Below, piece by piece: positions 40,575 through 49,322 of a stretch of DNA of 64,000 nucleotides. Origin of the DNA: SHLQ01 sp964494395 (GTDB lineage Bacteria; Actinomycetota; Acidimicrobiia; Acidimicrobiales; SHLQ01); assembly GCA_964494395.1 (NCBI GenBank), contig CAZBTI010000001.1, forward strand, positions 1-64,000. The letters run 5' to 3'. The position numbers and the translations under genes are program-made. The stretch's first letter is position 1, and each line of letters begins with the position of its first letter. The notes under the pieces were generated by a model that did no database searches, was not told where the DNA came from, and saw only the letters and a program-made list of their open reading frames with translations.

Positions 40575-41930
40575 ATGACCACTGACGACCGAACCCTCGA
40601 CACACTTACCGGCGAGGTCGTCGATCTGCTCCAGACGCTCATCCAAAACGAATGCGTCAATGACGGCACTCCCGAGTCCGGACACGAGACCCGCAACGCC
40701 GACGTGCTTCGCACCGTGATCGAGGGCCCGAGCGTCGAGGTTGAGACGCTACCGGTTCTCCCGGGTCGCGATTCGATCGTCGCGCGACTGCCCGGCACCG
40801 ACCCCGATGCGCCAGCGCTAATGCTCATGGGACACACCGATGTCGTCCCCGTCTCCCCGGACGGCTGGAAGGTCGACCCATTTGGGGGCGAGCGGATCGG
40901 AAACGAGATCTGGGGCCGCGGCGCGGTCGACATGTTGAATGTGACCTCATCGATGGCGGTCACCTTCCGCCATATCGCTTCGGGCAACCGACGCTACCCC
41001 GGCGACATCATCTATTTCGGAGTCGCCGACGAGGAAGCGGGCGGAGGTTACGGTGCCAAGCAACTCGTACGAGATCGCTGGGACGTGCTCGAGTGCGATT
41101 ACGTGCTCACCGAATACGGCGGCTCGCCCGTAGTCACGAACGATGGCATCTCCGTACTCCTAACGACCGCTGAAAAGGGTGTCTGCGCCCAGCGCATAGT
41201 CGTGTCGGGCGAACCCGGCCACGGGTCTATGCCCTATCGCACCGACAACGCAATCTCGAAGGCCGCCGAGATCGTCCGCCGCATCGAGGACTACGATCCG
41301 GGACCGCGCATCGACAAGCTCTTCGAAAGTCGGATCAAGGGGCAGGGCTTCGACGCCGAACTCGAAGCCAAGTTGCTCGACCCCGGGCGCGTCGTCGAAG
41401 CTCTCGCCGAGATGGAGCCGGGACTCGCTCGCAACCTGCACTCGTGCTGCCACACGAGCTTTTCGCCCAACTTGATCTCTGGTGGAACCAAGCACAACAC
41501 CATCCCCGACCGAGTCGAACTCACCGTGGATATTCGAATCCTCCCCGGCGAGACAGTGCACGATGCTCAGCAGCATTTACGCGACGCAATTGGGCCCGAG
41601 CTCATGGGGTCGACCGAGATCGAGGCAATCCACGACCAGACAGCAACCGAGTCGAGCACCGATAGTCCCCTGTGGTCGGCGCTGACCGACGCCATCCAGA
41701 TGACCTACCCAGGTGCTCGGGTCCTGCCATCGATGGTTACCGGCGGCACCGACGCCCGCTTCTTCCGTGAACGCGGAGTGCCGTCGTACGGAGCGGGTTT
41801 GCTCAGCGCTGATATCAGTTTGGGCGAGTTCATGAATCGCTTTCACGGCCACAATGAACGAATCGATATCGAGTCTCTTCGCCTGACCACGAAACTTTGG
41901 CTCGATGTCCTTGATCGCCTCTGGAGCTAA
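40575..41930 (+). CDS. M20-family metallopeptidase/amidohydrolase
   Basis: 451 residues. Dinuclear zinc hydrolase of the ArgE/DapE/aminoacylase group: LMGHTDVVPV (His87, Asp89), WGRGAVDMLN (Asp119, bridging), GVADEEAGGG (catalytic Glu153 and Glu154), a dimerisation lid domain (about 195-330) containing GEPGHGSMP, and the C-terminal MVTGGTDARFFRERGVPSYG with FHGHNERI. Cytosolic hydrolysis of N-acyl amino acids or dipeptides is likely; exact substrate unknown. Leaderless: TAAGTT (40563-40568) 6 nt before the ATG. Confidence 0.9.
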   Translation: MTTDDRTLDTLTGEVVDLLQTLIQNECVNDGTPESGHETRNADVLRTVIEGPSVEVETLPVLPGRDSIVARLPGTDPDAPALMLMGHTDVVPVSPDGWKVDPFGGERIGNEIWGRGAVDMLNVTSSMAVTFRHIASGNRRYPGDIIYFGVADEEAGGGYGAKQLVRDRWDVLECDYVLTEYGGSPVVTNDGISVLLTTAEKGVCAQRIVVSGEPGHGSMPYRTDNAISKAAEIVRRIEDYDPGPRIDKLFESRIKGQGFDAELEAKLLDPGRVVEALAEMEPGLARNLHSCCHTSFSPNLISGGTKHNTIPDRVELTVDIRILPGETVHDAQQHLRDAIGPELMGSTEIEAIHDQTATESSTDSPLWSALTDAIQMTYPGARVLPSMVTGGTDARFFRERGVPSYGAGLLSADISLGEFMNRFHGHNERIDIESLRLTTKLWLDVLDRLWS

Positions 41931-42034
41931 GTCCAAGAGATGATGGGTCAAAAGTCCTAAAGGTCTGAGGCGAATGACCGATAACTCCATTACTGGGTAG
42001 TTACAACCGCCGGAGATCTAGACGGGAGGACCAA

Positions 42035-42598
42035 ATGTCACGAATCGTGCGCATTCCTCAAACCGCGTCACTCAAACCGTCTGGCTCCGGGGTTGAAACC
42101 AGTTCTGGCGCTGCCCTACAGGTGTTCGTCTGCGACGACGATCTCAACCAACAACTCTCGCTCGTACTCGCCGCCGAGGAAGCCAGCATTGCGATCGAAT
42201 TCACGTTCATCGACTCGTGCGACGAACTCATGATCCTGTTGAGCCATCGGATCGAGTTTGGCGGTATCCCCGACCTGATCCTGCTCGATGTCGATCGGGA
42301 CGGACGCCAAGCGCTCGGTCAACTCCAAACGCATCGAACGCTGTGGCAGATCCCCATCCTCATGCTCACCAACGATGAAAGCGGATCGGACACGGCTCCA
42401 CACGCGCTCAATAATGGTTGGTGCCAGACCCGGCCGGACTCGTTCGATTGCCTCGTGGAACTCGTGAATACCTTCGACACACGGGCCGCCCAACACGGCG
42501 TCACGATTGCCCTTCACGACATCGACTTGGCCGACAGCGAACTCTCGATCGACCTCTCCACCGATCTCTCCATCGGCATCGCCGACCTCGATCAGTAA
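42035..42598 (+). CDS. Orphan receiver-domain protein
   Basis: 187 residues. A response-regulator receiver fold at about 27-145: acidic triad D34-D36 in FVCDDD, the phospho-accepting D85 in LILLDVDRDG, and T112 in MLTNDES. The conserved Lys near the end of the domain is replaced (CQTRPDSF), so phosphorylation signalling may be altered. The C-terminal 45 residues form repeated DLxxSELSIDLSTDLSIGIADL units without a known output domain. GGGAGG lies 6 nt before the ATG. No histidine kinase nearby. Confidence 0.75.
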   Translation: MSRIVRIPQTASLKPSGSGVETSSGAALQVFVCDDDLNQQLSLVLAAEEASIAIEFTFIDSCDELMILLSHRIEFGGIPDLILLDVDRDGRQALGQLQTHRTLWQIPILMLTNDESGSDTAPHALNNGWCQTRPDSFDCLVELVNTFDTRAAQHGVTIALHDIDLADSELSIDLSTDLSIGIADLDQ

Positions 42599-42664
42599 CC
42601 GCGTCAGCCCACTCGCCTGTTGGTATTGCCCACAGGCTTCGTTACGGCACGGTTGCCCATATGG

Positions 42665-42682
42665 CGCGTCTGACCAGACGCG
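42665..42682. repeat. Hairpin upstream of the bmp operon
   Basis: CGCGTCT-gacc-AGACGCG in the 123-nt interval before the substrate-binding protein gene. It lacks a T-tract, so it may be an mRNA leader structure rather than a terminator. Confidence 0.4.
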
Positions 42683-42721
42683 ACTAGAACGGGATATTGA
42701 TCACACTTGGAAGGGTAAATG

Positions 42722-43927
42722 ATGACAGCAACGAGGAAGGCGCTTCTCGCGCTTTTAACGATCCTCGCTCTCGTGGCCGCAGCATGCGGTAGCACGGCCG
42801 ACACGGCCACCGAGGCGACCGATGGAGCCGACGCATCAACCGAAGGCGATTCTGAAGAAGCCAGTGAAGGTGACGGTAGCGAAACCCGCGCTGCGTTCGT
42901 GATGGTCGCCCCCGTTGGCGACGCGGGCTGGAATTTCCAACACGACCTCGGTCGCCAAGGCGCAGAAGCCGCAACCGGCGTCGAGACCGCATTCGTCGAG
43001 AACATTCCTGAAGGTGGTGCAGAGTTCGATGAGGCCGTCCAAAACTTCATCGATGACGGCTACAACGTCATCTTCGCCACGTCGTTTGGCTATCAAGATG
43101 CCACGCTGAACTTCGCGAACGAAAACCCAGATGTGACCTTCGAGCACATCTCGGGCTTCCTCATGAATGACACCAACATGGGTAATACGTTCGGCCGCAT
43201 GTACCAGCCTCGATTCATCGCCGGTATGGCCGCAGGCGCAGCTACCGAGACAGACACCATTGGCTACGTCGCAGCATTCCCAATCCCTGAGGTCATCCGT
43301 GGCATCAACGCTTTCGCCCTCGGTGTGCAGGCCGTAAACCCCGACGCAGTCGTCGAGATCAACTGGACCAGCACCTGGTTCGGTATCCCAGAGGAAACCG
43401 CGGCGGCGCAGGCACTCATCGACTCGGGAGCCGACGTGCTCTCGATGCATCAAGACTCCACCGCAACCGGCCAAGCAATCTCCGAGGCTGGCGGCACGTT
43501 CATTGGCTACCACAGCGACATGAGCGCTCAAGTCGATGCCTATCTCACCGCTCCTGTGTGGGATTGGACTCCTCGCTACACCGAGATCATCGAAGCGGTC
43601 GAGGCGGGCACGTACACCCCAGAGCCATGGTGGGGCGGTATGGCCGACGGCGTTGTCGACATTGAAGTCCCTGAATCGTCACCCGTCGCAGCGGAGATGC
43701 AAGAAGTGAAGGATTCCATCCTCGCTGGCGAATTCGACGTATTCGATCAGGGAACCATCCTCGATCAAGAAGGAAACGTCATCATCGAAGACGGCATTGT
43801 GCAGGTCGAACTGACCGATCCGTTCGCACCCGACGTCGTCGTGGCCGCCGAGGGCGACGAGATCCACGACGGTGTTCTTCTCACGATGAACTTCTTCGTC
43901 GACAACGTCATTGGGGAAATCGGCTAA
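42722..43927 (+). CDS. BMP-family ABC transporter substrate-binding lipoprotein
   Basis: 401 residues. A lipoprotein signal with lipobox LVAAAC (Cys22) is followed by a Ser/Glu/Asp-rich linker and a BMP/Med (PnrA-like) binding domain: VMVAPVGDAGWNFQHDLGRQGAE, NIPEGGAEFDEAVQNFIDDGYNVIFATSFGYQD, GYVAAFPIPEVIRGINAFALGVQAVNP, WTSTWFGIPEETAAAQALIDSGADVLSMHQD. Members bind purine or other nucleosides and related ligands. ATG 42722 is favoured over 42719 because GGAAGGG is then 6 nt upstream. First gene of the transporter operon. Confidence 0.93.
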   Translation: MTATRKALLALLTILALVAAACGSTADTATEATDGADASTEGDSEEASEGDGSETRAAFVMVAPVGDAGWNFQHDLGRQGAEAATGVETAFVENIPEGGAEFDEAVQNFIDDGYNVIFATSFGYQDATLNFANENPDVTFEHISGFLMNDTNMGNTFGRMYQPRFIAGMAAGAATETDTIGYVAAFPIPEVIRGINAFALGVQAVNPDAVVEINWTSTWFGIPEETAAAQALIDSGADVLSMHQDSTATGQAISEAGGTFIGYHSDMSAQVDAYLTAPVWDWTPRYTEIIEAVEAGTYTPEPWWGGMADGVVDIEVPESSPVAAEMQEVKDSILAGEFDVFDQGTILDQEGNVIIEDGIVQVELTDPFAPDVVVAAEGDEIHDGVLLTMNFFVDNVIGEIG

Positions 43928-43990
43928 CCCCGACAGCGGGGAAACGCAGCCAATTCTGGTTAGCAAAATCCGTCGATTCGAAATAGCTTC

Positions 43991-44022
43991 GGGGCCGACT
44001 CTGCGATCTGCAGGGCGGCCCC
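43991..44022 (+). terminator. Intra-operon hairpin after the binding-protein gene
   Basis: Arms GGGGCCG (43991-43997) and CGGCCCC (44016-44022), followed by GTTTGCGTTTCT. A smaller CCCCG-acag-CGGGG lies at about 43928-43941. Partial termination here would give more binding protein than ATPase, as is common in ABC import operons. Confidence 0.55.
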
Positions 44023-44047
44023 GTTTGCGTTTCTGACGAGGAGAGAA

Positions 44048-45538
44048 GTGACCGCTGTAGAGCTTGATGGAATCTGGAAGAGGTTCCCCGGCGTGGTAGC
44101 AAATGCGGGCGCGTCCCTCTCGGTCCGCTCGGGCACGGTTCACGCAGTGCTCGGCGAGAATGGCGCCGGCAAGACCACCCTGATGAACGTTCTCGCCGGT
44201 GTCTACGCAGCCGATGAAGGCACCGTCAGCCTCGACGGTGTGACGCACCGCTTCGCGAACCCCGCCGCAGCGATAGCGGCGGGAGTCGGCATGGTGTACC
44301 AAGAGTTCCGCCTCATCCCGACCTTCACCGTTGCCGAAAACGTCGCTCTCGGCGCCGCGCCTGCCATCGTTGCGAAAGGTTCGATCGAGAAGCAGGTCAC
44401 CGAACTCGCCGAGCAATTCGGACTCGCCACCGAACCGGGTCGCCAAATTTGGCAACTTTCGATGGGCGAGCGACAGCGGGTCGAAATTCTCAAAGCGCTA
44501 TGGCGCGATGCGAAGGTTTTAATTCTCGATGAGCCAACCGCCGTCCTGACACCGGCCGAAGCTCAAGAGCTCGGTCGCATCACCAAGACCATGTCCAGCG
44601 AAGGCCGAAGCATTATCTTCATCAGCCACAAGCTTGACGAAGTCAAGGCCTTCTGCGACGAAGCTACCGTGCTCCGGGGCGGTAAGACCGTTGCGAAATC
44701 CCTCCCGGTTACCGACCTCGACCCCGGCCGTATGGCCGAATTGATGGTCGGTGAGGCCACCGCTGTTTCGGAGCGGCGGGTTCGCACTACCAACATCGGC
44801 ACCACGAAACTCTCGGTGGGTAACGCTCGGGTCATCGATGTTCACGGACGAGCCGTCGTCGATGACGTCTCCCTCACGGTTGGGGCTGGCGAGATCGTGG
44901 GGATTGCCGGTGTCGCCGGTAACGGACAGCGCCCGCTCGCGGACGCTGTCGCTGGATTGACCGGTCTGGTGTCGGGCAGCGTCTCGGTCGACGGCACCGA
45001 CGTCACCATGATGAGCCCCGGCGACCGGAACGAAGCTGGCTTGGCCTACGTTCCAGAGGACCGCCTCGGTGTTGGGCTCGCACCGAGAATGGACGCCGTC
45101 GAGAACGCCATGATGCGTAACTACAAATCGCTCGGATCGGGGGCGTTCGTCGACCGCAAGGCTGCGTCCGAACAAGCCGAGAGCCTGATCGACCGCTACC
45201 AGATCAAGGTGGGCAAGATCGATGCTCCACTCGCTGGACTCTCCGGCGGCAATCTCCAGAGGCTCCTCGTTGGCAGAGAACTCGATGGCGAACCCAAAGT
45301 ACTCATCGCGGCTCAACCCACCCGCGGCCTTGACGTCCAAGGCGTTGCTGCGATTCAGAAAATTTTGGTCGAGCAGGCCGCTGCTGGCGTGGGAATCCTG
45401 CTCATCAGCGAAGACCTCGAAGAGCTCTTTGCGCTCAGCGATCGCCTACTCGTCATGCACGAAGGCAAGATCGCCGATGACTTTGACCCCGATGTTGCAA
45501 CACGGCAGGCCGTCGGCGCTGCCATGACGGGGGCCTAA
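44048..45538 (+). CDS. ABC transporter ATP-binding protein with tandem NBDs
   Basis: 496 residues, two ABC domains as in nucleoside and ribose importers. First NBD: Walker A LGENGAGKTT (36-44 region), signature LSMGERQRVEILKAL, Walker B VLILDEPTAVL. Second NBD: degenerate Walker A GVAGNGQ, as usual for the family, signature LSGGNLQRLLVGREL, then VLIAAQPTRGLD. Energises import with the two permeases that follow. GTG start with GGAG 4 nt upstream. Its TAA overlaps the next gene's ATG by 1 nt (45538). Confidence 0.94.
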   Translation: MTAVELDGIWKRFPGVVANAGASLSVRSGTVHAVLGENGAGKTTLMNVLAGVYAADEGTVSLDGVTHRFANPAAAIAAGVGMVYQEFRLIPTFTVAENVALGAAPAIVAKGSIEKQVTELAEQFGLATEPGRQIWQLSMGERQRVEILKALWRDAKVLILDEPTAVLTPAEAQELGRITKTMSSEGRSIIFISHKLDEVKAFCDEATVLRGGKTVAKSLPVTDLDPGRMAELMVGEATAVSERRVRTTNIGTTKLSVGNARVIDVHGRAVVDDVSLTVGAGEIVGIAGVAGNGQRPLADAVAGLTGLVSGSVSVDGTDVTMMSPGDRNEAGLAYVPEDRLGVGLAPRMDAVENAMMRNYKSLGSGAFVDRKAASEQAESLIDRYQIKVGKIDAPLAGLSGGNLQRLLVGRELDGEPKVLIAAQPTRGLDVQGVAAIQKILVEQAAAGVGILLISEDLEELFALSDRLLVMHEGKIADDFDPDVATRQAVGAAMTGA

Positions 45539-46644
45539 TGTTCGGTTATCGACTCGCCCGCCGCGAGAAGCCGCTGCCAGGCGGACAGTTGGTCGCCTTC
45601 TTGGCAGGACTCATCGGAGCACTCGTGGTCGGTGCAATTCTGCTCGTCGCCACTGGCTTCTCCCCTATCGAGATCTATCTCGAAATGGCGGATTCGGCCT
45701 TCGGTGGAAGCCAAGCGTGGTCGGCAACCCTTACCCAAGCCGTGCCGCTCGGACTTGCTGGGCTCGCTGTCGCTGTCGCTGGCTCGATGGGACTCTGGAA
45801 TATCGGCGCAGAGGGACAAATCATCGCGGGCGCAATTGCTGGTACCTGGATTGCTCGCCTCGGCCCCGATCTTCCTGGCCCACTCCTCATCGTTGTCATG
45901 CTCACCGCTGCCGTCATTGGCGGCGGCCTCCTCGCCCTCGGCCCGGCGCTTGCGAAGGCGCACCTCGGGGTGAACGAGATCATCACGACACTCATGCTCA
46001 ACGAGATTGCGCTCCGACTGGTTCGCTTTCTCGTCAACGGCCCATGGCAAGACCCCACGGCGGTTGGCTTTCCGGTGGCGCCGGTGCTCCCCGATCAAGC
46101 CGCACTCCCAACGCTGTTCAGCAGAGCCAATATCGGTGTGATCATCGCTGCACTGGTGCTCCTCGTCTTCGGCGTCTTTGCCTCGCGGAGCAAGTGGGGT
46201 TTTGAGCTTCGTGTCGCCGGATCGTCAGCTCAAGCTGCCGAGTATGTCGGCATCTCCCTCAAAGCCAAGATCATGACCGTGCTCATCTTGTCTGGAGCAA
46301 TCGCCGGGTTAGCCGGCGGGATCCGATTGAACTCGTCGGATCGTATCGTCGAAGGTATTGCCGAAGGTTGGGGCTTTGCCGGCATCATCGTCGCAGCCCT
46401 CGCCCTCATGCGACCATCGGGCGTTGCCCTCGTTGCCGTTGCGTTCGGCGCGCTACGAGTAGGCGGAACCGCCATTCAAACACAGGGTGTGTCGGCCTCG
46501 ATCAGCGACATCATTCAGGCGCTCGTGCTCATGGGCGCACTCGCCGCTGCAGTGTTCACCACCTATGAACTCACCCGAGCTGGCTCCGGCTCTGCCTCCG
46601 CCGACGAGACGATCGAGGTCGCCACTTCGGAGGCCACGCCATGA
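45538..46644 (+). CDS. ABC transporter permease (BPD_transp_2 type)
   Basis: 368 residues, about ten hydrophobic segments. Typical family stretches: GLAVAVAGSMGLWNIGAEGQIIAGAIAGTW, HLGVNEIITTLMLNEIALRLVRFLVNGPW, and FELRVAGSSAQAAEYVGISLKAKIM before the coupling helix. First of two permease subunits of the BMP-type importer. The C-terminal 20 residues (SGSASADETIEVATSEATP) are polar. ATGA overlap with the next permease shows translational coupling. Confidence 0.93.
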   Translation: MFGYRLARREKPLPGGQLVAFLAGLIGALVVGAILLVATGFSPIEIYLEMADSAFGGSQAWSATLTQAVPLGLAGLAVAVAGSMGLWNIGAEGQIIAGAIAGTWIARLGPDLPGPLLIVVMLTAAVIGGGLLALGPALAKAHLGVNEIITTLMLNEIALRLVRFLVNGPWQDPTAVGFPVAPVLPDQAALPTLFSRANIGVIIAALVLLVFGVFASRSKWGFELRVAGSSAQAAEYVGISLKAKIMTVLILSGAIAGLAGGIRLNSSDRIVEGIAEGWGFAGIIVAALALMRPSGVALVAVAFGALRVGGTAIQTQGVSASISDIIQALVLMGALAAAVFTTYELTRAGSGSASADETIEVATSEATP

Positions 46645-47612
46645 CCGAAGACACCATCATTGGCTTGATCACGTCGATCATCGAGTTCGGGACGCTGCTC
46701 TATCTCGCAGCGCTGGGTGAGACCATCGCCGAGAAGTCTGGCGTACTCAACCTCGGCGTCGAAGGCATGATGGCCGTCGGCGCAATGGCTTCGTTCTGGA
46801 TCGGAGCCGAAACGGGAAGCCCTTGGCTCGCCCTCCTTTTTGCGATACTCGTCACCGGCGCCTTCGCGATGATCCACGGTATTGCGTCGGTCGTTGTCGG
46901 CGCCGATCAGGTAGTGAGTGGGTTGGCGCTAACCATCCTTGGTCTAGGCCTCGCCGCGTTCTTTGGTCAGAGCCTTGCGCTTACGACCATCTTGTCGACC
47001 GCGCGGTTTGAAGCGGTAGCTCTTGGGCCGCTCTCCAACATCCCCTGGCTGGGCGACACGATCTTTTCATTAGATGCGTTGAGTTGGCTCGCGGTCTTGG
47101 CTGGTGTCGGCAGTTGGTTCATCCTCACGAGAACACGCATGGGACTCTCGTTGAGGGCAGTTGGCGAAAGCGCCGCGACCGCAGACGCAGCCGGAACCAA
47201 AGTTGTTGCAACCCGACTGGCAGCGGTCGCGATCGGAGGCGGCTTCGCCGGAGCGGCCGGAACGTACTTGAGCCTCGTGCTGGCACCGGGTTGGAGCGAA
47301 GGCGCAACCGGAGGCCTCGGCTGGATTGCCGTTGCACTGGTCATCTTCGGCGCATGGAAACCCGGCCGGGTGCTGTTTGGATCGTTGCTCTTTGGCGGCC
47401 TCATCGCCCTCGGCCCAAGATTGCAGACCTTCCGCTGCCAAGAGGGTGAGAATGTTGCGTGCCTGAACTTTGAGGTCGACCCTACGCTCGTCAGCATGCT
47501 CCCCTACGTACTGACCGTGATCGTGCTCATTGCGCTCTCGATTCGCTCTCGGAATCGACCAAGCATTGCGCCAGCCGCCATTGGTCACGCCTACCGCCGA
47601 GAAGAACGCTAG
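46641..47612 (+). CDS. ABC transporter permease (BPD_transp_2 type)
   Basis: 323 residues, about nine hydrophobic segments. Family landmarks: LGETIAEKSGVLNLGVEGMMAVGAM near the N-terminus, VVVGADQVVSGLALTILGLGLAAF in the middle, and MGLSLRAVGESAATADAAGTKVVATRLAAVAIGGGFAGAAG near 165-205 as coupling region. Second membrane subunit of the importer encoded from 42722. Last gene of the operon; starts with a 4-nt overlap. Confidence 0.93.
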   Translation: MTEDTIIGLITSIIEFGTLLYLAALGETIAEKSGVLNLGVEGMMAVGAMASFWIGAETGSPWLALLFAILVTGAFAMIHGIASVVVGADQVVSGLALTILGLGLAAFFGQSLALTTILSTARFEAVALGPLSNIPWLGDTIFSLDALSWLAVLAGVGSWFILTRTRMGLSLRAVGESAATADAAGTKVVATRLAAVAIGGGFAGAAGTYLSLVLAPGWSEGATGGLGWIAVALVIFGAWKPGRVLFGSLLFGGLIALGPRLQTFRCQEGENVACLNFEVDPTLVSMLPYVLTVIVLIALSIRSRNRPSIAPAAIGHAYRREER

Positions 47613-47684
47613 GCAGGCGCCAAACCCCTCGGAATTTAGCCGTCCCATTTCACATGGGAAATGAATCCCACCTAAAGTGGCGAC

Positions 47685-48542
47685 GTGCGCGTTTCCCGTC
47701 CCCTCATTGCACTATTTCTCGTTATGAGTTTCGCCTTAGTGGCATTCACTGGAGCTGGTGCCGCTGCACGTCCATTTTTGGTCCGCGAGGTCGTGAGCGC
47801 ACAGGCACCAACGCCGGTCGAGACGACGACCACGACAACGACGACCGCTCCAGCGGTCACGCCCACCCTTGCTCCAACACCAACCACGACAACCGAGGCG
47901 CCCGAGCCCGAACTCGGACCGAACGAAACGCTCATCGCAACAGCGACCGATGAGGTCAATATTCTGGTCGCTTACGACAACCCCGAGGGCTACATCATCC
48001 CGCTGGAGTTCCTTGTTCCGAACCCTCACCAATTCGGTGGGCCCCTCACCTTGCGGGTGACGGAAGGATCGATGGACGACGAGTGGGTCAAGGTCGCACT
48101 GCCTGTCCGTCCAAACGGTCAAGAGGCCTGGATCCCGACCGAGAACTACACATTGAGCACGACGACCATCCATGCCCGGGTCGATCTCTCAAACACCTCG
48201 GTTCAAGTCTTCGACGATGAAGAACTCCTCATTGAAACCCAAGCCGCGATCGGCAGTCCAGCTACTCCGACGCCGCTCGGCACCTTCTACGTTGCTGCGG
48301 TCCGGGAGAATCCACCCGAAGAGCAATACCTCGGCCCCTACGCTCTTGTGCTCTCGGGATTTTCCGAAACCCTCGATTCCTTCAACGGCGGAATCCCGGT
48401 TATTGCCATTCACGGCACAAACTCGCCCGACGGTGAGTTAGGCCACGCAGTATCCAACGGTTGTCTCCGGGTACCCAACGATGTCATCCAAATTCTCGCT
48501 GAGCATGTACCGCCGGGAGCTCCGGTCGTCATCTCGGGCTAG
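47685..48542 (+). CDS. Secreted L,D-transpeptidase (YkuD)
   Basis: 285 residues. Signal/anchor segment (about 5-30), then a Thr/Pro-rich linker (ETTTTTTTTAP ... TPTTTTEAPEPE) and a YkuD catalytic domain (about 165-285) that cross-links peptidoglycan through 3-3 bonds. Catalytic His243 and Cys260 are in AIHGTNSPDGELGHA and SNGCLRVPN; the usual SHGC is SNGC here, a variant seen in other actinobacterial members. GTG start at 47685 with TAAAGT (47673-47678) 6 nt upstream (leaderless). Convergent with the AhpD-like gene across a strong hairpin. Confidence 0.9.
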   Translation: MRVSRPLIALFLVMSFALVAFTGAGAAARPFLVREVVSAQAPTPVETTTTTTTTAPAVTPTLAPTPTTTTEAPEPELGPNETLIATATDEVNILVAYDNPEGYIIPLEFLVPNPHQFGGPLTLRVTEGSMDDEWVKVALPVRPNGQEAWIPTENYTLSTTTIHARVDLSNTSVQVFDDEELLIETQAAIGSPATPTPLGTFYVAAVRENPPEEQYLGPYALVLSGFSETLDSFNGGIPVIAIHGTNSPDGELGHAVSNGCLRVPNDVIQILAEHVPPGAPVVISG

Positions 48543-48564
48543 CCCACTAGACGACGGAGCGATG

Positions 48565-48595
48565 CCCTAGGGCCCTATCACTAGCGGCCCTAGGG
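48565..48595. terminator. Bidirectional hairpin terminator
   Basis: Arms CCCTAGGGCC (48565-48574) and GGCCCTAGGG (48586-48595), perfect complement with an 11-nt loop, between convergent stops at 48542 and 48610, followed by ACTTT on the plus side. Confidence 0.8.
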
Positions 48596-48609
48596 ACTTT
48601 CACCATGAG

Positions 48610-49173
48610 CTAGACCGCTGCGCCTGGCTTGCTCCAAGCATTCGCTGCAAACGCATCATCTTTCGGCGTGTGGGCGAAGTGATTGGTGTAGTTGGAGACG
48701 ATCTTCTGCGCCACGCCGGTGATGACCTCGAGAATGTTCTCGTTGGTGTACCCAGCGGCGAGGAAAGCTTCGGTCACGCTGCTGTCGACAAGGCCTTGGT
48801 TCTGGACGACGGCGCGGGTGAACTCGGCCAAAGCATTGAGCTTCGGGTCCGCGATTGAGGAGCCGGAGCGAAGAGACTCGACCACGTCTGCAGGCACACC
48901 GGTCATTCCCGAAACTGTGGAGTGTGCAGCCATGCAATAGGTGCAGTTGTTCTCGAAGCTGGTGGTCATGAGGACGACCTGCTCCTCAGTTGCAGAGAAC
49001 GTGGTCTCCGCGACCGCTCCTGCAAGACTGGTGTAGGCCTTGAGCGCGGCAGGACTCTCGGCGAGTACACCGAGGAGGTTTGGGGTGAAGCCGTACTTTT
49101 GCGCAGCTCCTTCGAGGATCGCCTTGGATCCTTCTGGGGCGGTCTCGGTGGTGTAGACGGTAAATTCTGGCAT
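48610..49173 (-). CDS. Carboxymuconolactone decarboxylase/AhpD-like protein
   Basis: 187 residues. The redox motif C77-x2-C80 in NNCTYCMAAHS is that of AhpD-type alkylhydroperoxidases, within an all-helical CMD fold (FTPNLLGVLAESPAALKAYTSLAGAV, FSATEEQVVLMTTSFEN). It may reduce peroxides or act as a disulfide carrier. ATG 49173 has AGGAAG 5 nt upstream; the frame to 49281 is extra. The glutaredoxin-GNAT gene is divergent, 150 nt away. Confidence 0.88.
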   Translation of the reverse strand: MPEFTVYTTETAPEGSKAILEGAAQKYGFTPNLLGVLAESPAALKAYTSLAGAVAETTFSATEEQVVLMTTSFENNCTYCMAAHSTVSGMTGVPADVVESLRSGSSIADPKLNALAEFTRAVVQNQGLVDSSVTEAFLAAGYTNENILEVITGVAQKIVSNYTNHFAHTPKDDAFAANAWSKPGAAV

Positions 49174-49322
49174 CTGTGCTTCCTGTTCGTTTGGCCCAAG
49201 TGGGCGGGTATCCAAAGATGGAACTCTCCTTCCACACTCCTCATTCCGCAGACCGCGATTCTTGACGATCTCGTTGAACACGTCGGTGGAGAAGTCGCTG
49301 AGTTGCCCTACCGTTCTTTCCT

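Noticed and set aside
42599..42721. Purine riboswitch before the BMP operon
   Set aside because: The hairpin 42665-42682 lacks the conserved three-way junction elements.
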